Assembly (NCBI GenBank): GCA_964478165.1
Contig: CAYZGU010000007.1
Location: forward strand, 59,855 to 123,854
Length of the DNA stretch: 64,000 nucleotides
Source of the DNA: CAYZGU01 sp964478165
Lineage (GTDB): Bacteria; Poribacteria; WGA-4E; JAJDTR01
Direction: 5' to 3'
The position numbers and the translations under genes are program-made. This document shows, piece after piece, positions 57,217-64,000 of this stretch (positions are counted from its first letter, which is position 1; each line of letters starts with the position of its first letter). The notes below the pieces were generated by a model. It saw only the letters and a program-made list of their open reading frames with translations, ran no database searches and was not told where the DNA came from.

Positions 57217-59043
57217 ATGAAAAACCCGAAGTCGCTCCTTCAAGATATTGATCAGTTGCTTGATTCTGCGGGGATCACATCCGAGTCAGGTTGTGTTTCA
57301 GAGGACGTTCACGCTACGTCCGCTACGGCTGCCAAAGAGGCAGCGTTAGTGGCTGCCTTAACACGACATTTCGGCCACACAGCTTTTCGGATAGGACAAC
57401 GTGAAGTTATCGAAGCGATTCTGAAGGGAGACAACGTGCTTGCGGCGTTCCCAACGGGGTACGGAAAATCTCTCTGTTATCAGTTGCCAGCGCTCATGCT
57501 GCCCGGTGCGACCGTAGTTGTGTCGCCTTTGATTTCCTTGATGAAAGATCAGGTCGATGGACTGAATCAGCGCAGTATCGAGGGCGTGTCTCTCATTAAC
57601 AGCAGTCTGAGCTTGGACGAGTACCGATGGGAATTAGGTCGTTTGACAAGAGGAGAGGTCAAGCTGCTATATGTTTCACCAGAGCGACTTCGCAGCCATC
57701 GCTTTCTAGATTTACTGGGTTCGTCTTCGATTTCCCTCCTTGTAATTGACGAAGCACACTGCATCTCCCAGTGGGGACATGATTTTCGTCCGGCCTATCT
57801 ATCGCTCCGTGACGCAATCCGCGCGCTGCACCCACCTACAATTGCGTTGTTTACTGCAACAGCGACTCCTGTCGTTCGTGGTGACATTCTCAGTGCGTTA
57901 GGCATTGAATCATGCCAGATGTTTTCCCATAGCATTGAACGTCCGAATCTAAAATTCAGCGTGCATGAAGTTGCGGATGCATCGGAAAAATACGCTTGTC
58001 TTCAAGCTTGTCTTGAGCGACTTGACGGAGATGGCATCATCTATGCCGGTCGTCGGCGTGAGACAGAGGAAATCGCACAACACCTCAGAAGCCACGGGTA
58101 TAGAGCCGATTTCTATCATGCCGGGCGGACTGTAGAAGAACGGAAGCAGGTGCAAGACCAGTTCTTCGATGATGGCGAAAGTGGACTAAAGCTTGTGGTC
58201 GCCACAAATGCATTTGGCATGGGAATTGACAAGCCCAACATTCGGTATGTCATTCATTGGACAATGACTGGGACGCTAGAAGATTACTATCAGGAGGCAG
58301 GGCGTGCAGGGCGTGATGAAAGAGCTGCTCACTGTGTACTTCTGTATTGTCCCGAAGATCGGAAGCTACAAGAATGGTTCATCAGGAAGAGTGCACCGAA
58401 TAAGCGCGATCTATTGCGTCTCTTGAGATTGCTTGAAACGTTCTCGTCCGTGGGAACGTTTCGATTGGTCGCTGCTGAGGAGTTGGAGTGGTTAAGCAGT
58501 TATCAGGAGACGAAAATCCGAGTTGGGATAAGTTATCTCGAAAAACTTGGATTCCTCAGGAGACGATATAATGTTCCCTCAACGCTTTCGGTGCGGATAA
58601 AATCATTGCCTAGTCGAGAAGCAAATTCTTTCGATGATTCACACTCCTTGCTGCTGCAATGCCTTCGGCAGAAATCGACTATAAATGTTCTGGATTTCTG
58701 TCGGGAATTCAATTGGCGTCCGGACAATCTTATGGAACAGTTAATAGATCTGCAGGGCGATGGCTACCTAACGTATTGGGGCGCGGAGGATCTTTTACTC
58801 ATTGAGTTGCTTGAAGGCAGCGATCTGTTCGCGACTATCTCTGAAGACCAGATGGGATTTGAAGACTACGTGCGTCGTAAACGGCAACAAATCGATCAGA
58901 CCGTTCTCTATGCACTGGAAGAAGGATGTCGAGGCCGATTGGTCCGTCAGTATTTTGGTGAATCGGTTGATAGTAATTATCGCTGTGGCAGCTGCGATTT
59001 GTGTAATCCGGATTATAGACTTCTGCATGCCAGACTTAAGTAG
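57217..59043 (+). CDS. recQ: ATP-dependent DNA helicase RecQ
   Basis: 608 residues. Helicase motifs in order: FRIGQREVIEAIL (motif 0), FPTGYGKSLCYQLPAL (Walker A, about 79-94), DEAHCISQWGHDFRPAY (motif II and the RecQ aromatic loop), FTATATP, NAFGMGIDKPNIRYVIHW and QEAGRAGRDE. The C-terminal zinc site is formed by the Cys of EEGC and CGSCDLC. A WH-like region lies between; no HRDC domain follows, so it is a short form. It unwinds DNA in recombination repair. An N-terminal extension of about 40 residues precedes motif 0. Monocistronic by position. Confidence 0.94.
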   Translation: MKNPKSLLQDIDQLLDSAGITSESGCVSEDVHATSATAAKEAALVAALTRHFGHTAFRIGQREVIEAILKGDNVLAAFPTGYGKSLCYQLPALMLPGATVVVSPLISLMKDQVDGLNQRSIEGVSLINSSLSLDEYRWELGRLTRGEVKLLYVSPERLRSHRFLDLLGSSSISLLVIDEAHCISQWGHDFRPAYLSLRDAIRALHPPTIALFTATATPVVRGDILSALGIESCQMFSHSIERPNLKFSVHEVADASEKYACLQACLERLDGDGIIYAGRRRETEEIAQHLRSHGYRADFYHAGRTVEERKQVQDQFFDDGESGLKLVVATNAFGMGIDKPNIRYVIHWTMTGTLEDYYQEAGRAGRDERAAHCVLLYCPEDRKLQEWFIRKSAPNKRDLLRLLRLLETFSSVGTFRLVAAEELEWLSSYQETKIRVGISYLEKLGFLRRRYNVPSTLSVRIKSLPSREANSFDDSHSLLLQCLRQKSTINVLDFCREFNWRPDNLMEQLIDLQGDGYLTYWGAEDLLLIELLEGSDLFATISEDQMGFEDYVRRKRQQIDQTVLYALEEGCRGRLVRQYFGESVDSNYRCGSCDLCNPDYRLLHARLK

Positions 59044-59642
59044 ACTGTTTTGGGATGCTCGTGTGCACCTGTTTTTCCTTGCCATCCCTTTTCCAACAGA
59101 CATCGTTAATTTACTGTCAATCTTGCTCCTTGAGTTGTGAGGTTACGAACACCTCGTCGATCCATATGACCTCTAGATCAACGGGATACCTTCAACTGTT
59201 TCAAAATTTGTAGACCTGCTTCCGCAGCGCGAGCTCCGGAGTGTATATTTCTTGCGACCAATCGTCTGTGCTAAAACCTCAGCAGTTCTAGATTTTTGCA
59301 CTAGCACCTCAGAACAATTTCTACTAGTCGTGATTGCATCTGAGAAATGGGTTTGGCAGCACTTCACGGATCTGACACTCCATATTGGAGAGTTCTTGCG
59401 AAGTTGGGGTTTTACAATCACTCTACAATGGAGTGTTGATTGCCGCATTTCATAGGGTTTGACGCCTCATAACAAAGCACAGCTAGACGAGAAATGTTCG
59501 GTTGGAAAATCGACCACGAGTTCCTTAATGAGTTATGTGTGCCCTACTTTCTTGCTATCAGAGTGGAGTTCGGTTCTCAAATAGTAAACGCCGAGCAAAA
59601 CGAGAATCGGGGGGCGTAGTGGGTGAGGGGACCCCTTATAAG
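59044..59642. other. Spacer between convergent recQ and larC
   Basis: About 600 bp. A GC-rich inverted element (AGGGGACCCCT near 59626) lies just after the larC stop and could help termination, but its loop is too short for a standard hairpin. No gene seen. Confidence 0.4.
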
Positions 59643-60941
59643 TTAAGTCGCGTTTTGCACTTCGGGAATGTTTTTGAGCACTTCGTCGTATACCTTTCGG
59701 AGGGGTACGCTATGACGTTCAGCAATGCGCTTACAATCCTCATATTCTGGAACGGTTTTGACTAACTGATCTCCTATAAATCCGCGTTTTGTGCCAACAG
59801 GCCCCCACTTCGTGTTGATTTCGACGGAGTCGCGCGCCAATTTAGATCTCTGCACCTTGTAACATCTAACCCCGAATGTTGTAGTTTCGGTAAGGACGAT
59901 GTGAATCATTGTTTCACGAAGATCCGTCTCAGCTAGGATGCTCAATTTTGTGGCGGCACGTCCTTTCTTCATGAAAACAGGTGTCAAAAAGACATCGAGA
60001 GCACGACTCGCAAATAATTTTTCCATTAAGTAGCCCGCGACCTCTGGTGACATGTCGTCGAGATTTGTTTCAATCATATAGACCTCATCGCTCTCGAGAT
60101 TTTGTCTTTTGTGTTTTCCGACGCAGATTCGCAATAAATTGGGTTGCTCGTCAAGATTGCGCGCACCAGCACCGTATCCAATTTGGTCAATAACCATCTC
60201 TGGCATAGGACCAAACCTTCGTGCAAGTGTAGTGATAATCGCTGCCCCTGTCGGGGTTACCAATTCTTTCCGAATCTGTGTTTGGCGGACTTCAACCCCT
60301 TTGAGTAATTCCATTGTACCCGGTGCTGGTACAGGCATTGAACCGTGAGAGCATCGAACAAATCCGCTTCCGAGGGCAAGTGGTGAGGCGTAAATTTCTT
60401 CAATCCCAAGCAAATGGAGTGCAACTACAGTAGCAACAACGTCAACGATTGAATCTATGCCACTTACTTCATGTAGATGAACCGCATCTTTAGAAGTGTT
60501 ATGGATCTTCGATTCTGCTTCTGCCAATGCATCAAAAATGCGCTTCGCTTGATTCACGATGGAGCCCTCTAGATCGCTATTGTCTAGAATTGCAAAGATG
60601 TCTGAGAGATTCCGGCTTGGAGCGTGCCCACGCTCAGCACAGACACGATGCTGTGCGTCGTGCGTGTCCCCATCTGAGCTAGACTGCTCGTCGGATTTTT
60701 CCGCTGACGTCGTTGGCTGGTCTGTACTTGCATTCTTGATATCGTGTTTCTCAACAATCACCTGTGTACCGGTGATGTTGTGCCGGCTACATCTCTCAAC
60801 ACTAAGAGTGAACTCGCTATCAAGTTTTAATTTCGATAACTCTGTCTTGAGTGTTTCCGGTTTGACGCCCGCATCGATCAACGCCCCAAGTATCATATCG
60901 CCGCTGATTCCTGAGAAGCAATCAAAAAATGCAATTTTCAT
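59643..60941 (-). CDS. larC: Nickel pincer cofactor biosynthesis protein LarC
   Basis: 432 residues, DUF111 family. N-terminus MKIAFFDCFSGISGDMILGA, then RNLSDIFAILDNSDLEGSIV, VHLHEVSGIDSIVDVVATVV, MPVPAPGTMELLKGV, PTGAAIITTLARRFG and the C-terminal METNLDDMSPEVAGYLMEKL. LarC inserts nickel into the pincer nucleotide used by lactate racemase and relatives. In Lactobacillus it needs a frameshift (LarC1/LarC2), but here it is one uninterrupted frame. The variable linker (about 85-125), often His-rich, is instead Ser/Asp-rich. ATG 60941 follows GAGGGG. larB, larE and larA are not in the window. Confidence 0.93.
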   Translation of the reverse strand: MKIAFFDCFSGISGDMILGALIDAGVKPETLKTELSKLKLDSEFTLSVERCSRHNITGTQVIVEKHDIKNASTDQPTTSAEKSDEQSSSDGDTHDAQHRVCAERGHAPSRNLSDIFAILDNSDLEGSIVNQAKRIFDALAEAESKIHNTSKDAVHLHEVSGIDSIVDVVATVVALHLLGIEEIYASPLALGSGFVRCSHGSMPVPAPGTMELLKGVEVRQTQIRKELVTPTGAAIITTLARRFGPMPEMVIDQIGYGAGARNLDEQPNLLRICVGKHKRQNLESDEVYMIETNLDDMSPEVAGYLMEKLFASRALDVFLTPVFMKKGRAATKLSILAETDLRETMIHIVLTETTTFGVRCYKVQRSKLARDSVEINTKWGPVGTKRGFIGDQLVKTVPEYEDCKRIAERHSVPLRKVYDEVLKNIPEVQNAT

Positions 60942-63048
60942 GTGTTCCCCTCTTACATTAAAAAAAGAATTTGACAAGTGATGGCACAGCGCCGTTCTTG
61001 AATAGAAGGTTAAACGGAGAACGTGAGGAATCTTGAGCACTGCGTAATATGTTGCGGGTTTCACGAACGCAAGCACTGCTTAGTGTTCGGATTAGAGGCA
61101 TGCCTTGAAGGTTGTCGAAGAAAGACAAGCGCACGTCCACACGCATTTTGCGATTGGTAGTCTCTTGGTCGGTGTTAATGAACAACTAGAGTTACTTGCT
61201 TTAAGTCTGAAATGGGAAACATGGACATCCAGTGTGCATGCTCATGTTTTGTGGTTCTTTCTTAAGCATTGGGCTGCCGTTGAATGCGATTCTTACTCGG
61301 TTCGACCATGTCAAGGCCAGAGTCAAAAATAATAGAGCGGTTAGGAACACAGCAAATCAAACTAAATGGGAGCCATAGGGCATAAGCAAGAATCCAATCG
61401 CATCTCCGATAAGCCGTTAAAGAATGCGTTTCACGTTCGAGCATCCGAGTACCATTTCCATTCTGGAGAAATAGAGTCGCTTGAATCTTTGTAACCACTG
61501 AGTTCTTCGGATCATTAACTGAAAAACATTTGAATTGTCCAGGGGCCGTCGATGCTTCGATTGAAATTGCGTAGTGTCGAGTCAAATCCAGTCCGACAGC
61601 TACACTCAATATTTTCTTTACCGTGAATCCGTTCTCCCTCGAATCTATAACGAAGCCTTCTTAAATCTTCCATCGATAGATTAGGACAGCTTGAGGTGGT
61701 GCTATGGCTATTTAGAGTACCCTCGTATTCTACCTGTTAGATGTCGAGTATAGCAAAACTTTCATCCATTGTCAATTGTGCTCCGCGGAGTTGTGTCTCA
61801 GTGCCTTACAGTCGGTTCCTTGGCATTGTAAGGCGTATGGTGAGAGCGCAGCGTTTGCTTGCCGTAGAATGAACAAGTTCAACAAATGCCTCAAAAACCA
61901 GGTTTGATGTCGAAGATGGGGGCGAGCATTGTTAGCTCGCATATACAGGTTACACATGGGTTAATTACGTCCATTAAGAGACTTTACCTTCTGAGGTGTG
62001 TTCTTGATCTGAGAGTGGTTTCTACAGCTGGTCAGGACTTTCGTTGGGTCTGGCTTCTTTGCTTTATGCGAGTGTAGCGTGACGCGTCACTAGTTCGTTC
62101 CGGTATTGCGTTCGATTTCCCTTACCGATTTCCGCATTGCACACCGCCGGCAAACAACTATTGGGCGCTATATCATTTGCCTGCAAACAGTTAGGTTGAA
62201 CTGTTCGTAGGCCTTTTTGGGCATCGTGACTCTGTGTTTGTCGTTAGGTAGAAATTGTTTTCGCCTACCTTTCAGCACGTTTGTTCATTGCCACTTGAAA
62301 CCTAAAGTCGCCTAGAACTTTCCGGTTGGATTCTTGCACGCTGTGTGGATTGGTTAGTACGCCTGTGGAGCTAATCTTTCGTGTTGGAAGACGGCACTGG
62401 GCATCGTCATGGAGACGGAAAAGCTCGTTGTAGGTGGATGCTAACGTGCCTTTGCTAATGGGTAGGCGAAGGTGTGTTAACCGCATTGGTGAAAATGCTG
62501 CGATTATCGTAGTTCCCTTGCTGGAATTGAGCTCCCTTTTCGGTGTCCTTGTCATTGGTTTCGAGAGGCTTATTATGTTGAGTAAAGCCCGAAACCTACT
62601 AAACACCATATGACAATCATCGCACAACCGGTCTAATCCTACTTTGGGCCTGATTCTTGATGTGGCGTTAGGATTCCTTTTCCAACTGACCTTTGCGTAG
62701 AAATCGCAATACACGACGAACACCCGCCGTGAAGTTGCGGATTGTGGATAATCATCAACGATTCAATCATGGTGGCGATTTTTATGGAAATGCCTTCTGA
62801 GCTGGTTAGGATTATTACAAAGGATTTCTGGGAACAGATTGATGTCTGGCAAGCCGGTTATCAGTCAGTCTTGTGTCAATATTGTGAATGAGCGATCCGG
62901 CTAGAGGTCCGCTCATTCGGTCGCTCAGTCATAGGACTGGTCTCAGGTGGACTTTTGCAGTCGATTTGTTGAAACCGTCTAATCGCAACCGCGTTGTGTT
63001 CAGTGGGATTTTCCTACGACTTTTTTGATACACCCCGAGGGAGGCATC
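60942..63048. other. 2.1-kb spacer without recognisable genes
   Basis: The longest empty stretch of the window. Minus-strand frames at 61262-61609 (GLDLTRHYAISIEASTAPGQ and further coding-like text, but no start codon) and 62265-62723 have no ribosome-binding site and no recognisable family. No tRNA T-loop, tmRNA, RNase P or SRP RNA signature was found. The first of these frames may be a decayed gene. Confidence 0.4.
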
Positions 63049-63540
63049 ATGACTAAACTTCCCCATTTGATCGTTCCGTTGCTAGTTATTCTAGTAAGCG
63101 GTGCTATGTGGATGCCTGGTTGTGGCGGTAGCGGTATTGAAAACCCGGTTCAAGACGCTGATTGGGATCGGGATAAGAATGCCTGGCTAGAGTCTGTAGA
63201 AACGGAGCCTCTAAATGTAAAAATAGATGTTAGTGAGACAATTGTTCAATCGGGAGAAAGTGTCCAACTGACTGCGACTGTTGAGGGAGTTGAGGGCGTC
63301 CGTATTTTATTGGATTGGATTAATGTAACGGAACACGGTTCGCTGTCGGTCATGAGTCCGAATAGTGCAACGTGGGTGGCGCCTCAGATTTTGGGCGCTG
63401 ATGATGTGCGACTCGAAGTTATCCAATTTGTCGTTACAGTTCTTCGCCGGTTCGTTGCCGTCGGGGAATCGGGAGTTGATACGGATACCCATGTTTCTAC
63501 AGAAACAAGAACTGTTTTTCTAACGGTTGTGGCAAGTTAA
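63049..63540 (+). CDS. Small lipoprotein with Ig-like domain
   Basis: 163 residues from ATG 63049, with GGGAGG 4 nt upstream. The signal peptide ends in WMPGCGGSG, giving a lipidated Cys. The mature protein begins with a short acidic linker, then a beta-rich stretch (VKIDVSETIVQSGESVQLTA, then WINVTEHGSLSVMSPN and ATWVAP) typical of bacterial Ig-like domains of the Big/PKD class. It is a cell-envelope protein of unknown role, 15 bp upstream of the LysM protein and probably cotranscribed. Confidence 0.78.
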   Translation: MTKLPHLIVPLLVILVSGAMWMPGCGGSGIENPVQDADWDRDKNAWLESVETEPLNVKIDVSETIVQSGESVQLTATVEGVEGVRILLDWINVTEHGSLSVMSPNSATWVAPQILGADDVRLEVIQFVVTVLRRFVAVGESGVDTDTHVSTETRTVFLTVVAS

Positions 63541-63555
63541 TCGAGGTCGTGACAG

Positions 63556-64000
63556 ATGGGATTTTGTCTGGCGAATCTTATGCCGCGCCAGCGGCGATGG
63601 AGGTTCTCATCTATTGGTAGCGTTATAGTACTTAATCTCGTTTTTTCAACAATGGCTTTCGGTTTGCAAAATGCTACTGACGTTTGGCACAAGGTTCAGA
63701 GAGGCGACACTCTGTGGGATTTGGCAAAGGAGTATAGCGTATCAGTAAAATCGATTGTACACACAAACAAACTAACTTCGCCAAACCAATTGAGTATTGG
63801 GAAGAAAATACTAATTCCACGGACATCGAATCTACAGCAGGCTGAAGGAATCTGGCATGAAGTTCGGCGTGGAGACACACTCTGGGCGCTAGCTAAAAAG
63901 CACGGAGTACCGGTACGATCGATTGAACTGACAAACAGACTAACATCGCCAAACCAGATGGGTATTGGGAAGCAAATATTAATACCACGGACATCGAATA
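63556..64000 (+). CDS. Exported LysM-repeat protein, 5' part
   Basis: Starts at ATG 63556 after GAGGT (63543-63547) and runs off the window end, so at least 148 residues. ATG 63580 is an alternative. The N-terminus has a basic cluster (PRQRRWR) and a hydrophobic core (SVIVLNLVFSTMAFG), a signal peptide. Two LysM domains follow: WHKVQRGDTLWDLAKEY...KILIPRTSN from 63685 and WHEVRRGDTLWALAKKH...QILIPRTSN from 63853, exactly 56 codons apart. LysM binds peptidoglycan or chitin-like glycans. A catalytic domain (for example a peptidase M23) may follow beyond the window. Confidence 0.85.
   Translation, partial: MGFCLANLMPRQRRWRFSSIGSVIVLNLVFSTMAFGLQNATDVWHKVQRGDTLWDLAKEYSVSVKSIVHTNKLTSPNQLSIGKKILIPRTSNLQQAEGIWHEVRRGDTLWALAKKHGVPVRSIELTNRLTSPNQMGIGKQILIPRTSN
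63685..64000 (+). repeat. Tandem LysM-coding repeat, 168-bp period
   Basis: Unit 1 starts at 63685 and unit 2 at 63853. The second half of each unit is almost identical in DNA (for example TCGCCAAACCA and CCACGGACATCGAAT recur), so the repeat is young or homogenised. A third unit may begin just beyond 64000. Confidence 0.8.

Noticed and set aside
59620..59642. AGGGGACCCCT as rho-independent terminator of larC
   Set aside because: The palindrome leaves no usable loop and there is no following T-tract on the larC strand.
61262..61660. Minus-strand frame with coding-like text
   Set aside because: No plausible start codon before the conserved-looking part and no recognisable family; only noted as possible decay.
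62265..62723. 152-codon minus-strand open frame with CDDC
   Set aside because: A single CxxC pair without partner cysteines, no ribosome-binding site and no family resemblance.

Overview
The window (about 47% GC by eye) looks like the chromosome of a bacterium from the Poribacteria / Latescibacteria / planctomycete-like environmental lineages. This is an inference from gene content, not from a marker-gene tree: many phytanoyl-CoA-dioxygenase-like (PhyH) genes, an arylsulfatase, DUF3604, an atypical PIG-L deacetylase, a PPC/haem protein and a PorX-like PglZ response regulator occur together. Coding density is low. Many spacers run 0.3-2 kb with no recognisable gene, and at least three genes are decayed (2180-2455, 39084-40246, 49309-50138). 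No rRNA, tRNA, CRISPR array, insertion sequence or phage module was recognised.

Layout. 0.5-2.5 kb: a beta-propeller glycosidase-like gene, then a frameshifted remnant. 3.4-6.6 kb: a two-component pair (sensor kinase plus REC-PglZ regulator of the PorX type) behind a near-consensus promoter. 7.2-13.9 kb: a housekeeping block, rng, rplU-rpmA, obgE-proB and proA, with a strong promoter and long leader before rplU, a terminator after rpmA and an extended -10 promoter before obgE. 14-20.8 kb, minus strand: a beta-hydroxyacid dehydrogenase, an NAD-dependent epimerase, an LPG-synthase-type membrane protein, nadC and an SLC13-type anion transporter. 21.1-26.2 kb: an M32 carboxypeptidase, a small lipoprotein, a nucleoside hydrolase and an SDR epimerase.

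26.2-34.6 kb is a seven-gene minus-strand cluster: enolase-superfamily dehydratase, DUF3604/PHP-like hydrolase, P-loop kinase-like protein, PhyH dioxygenase, a second paralogous P-loop kinase-like protein, arylsulfatase and a PIG-L deacetylase with an altered active-site motif. A 21-bp near-perfect palindrome lies just upstream of the sulfatase. This is the best candidate for an undescribed catabolic or modification system. 35.6-43.3 kb: two tandem Kelch proteins, an RraA-family protein, a pseudogenised zinc dehydrogenase overlapping a sugar kinase, and a large esterase; these suggest sugar-acid catabolism.

44.1-49.0 kb is a plus-strand operon of a secreted WD40 propeller, a 993-residue exported protein with two CxxCH haem sites nested in PPC-type domains, and a tandem-duplicated YtoQ-like protein. 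49.3-55.4 kb is a run of PhyH genes (one pseudogene, three intact) with a lactonase-type propeller. Two of these PhyH proteins carry HxG in place of the HxD iron-binding motif. 57.2-64 kb: recQ, larC, a 2-kb empty stretch, a small lipoprotein and the start of an exported multi-LysM protein cut by the window end.
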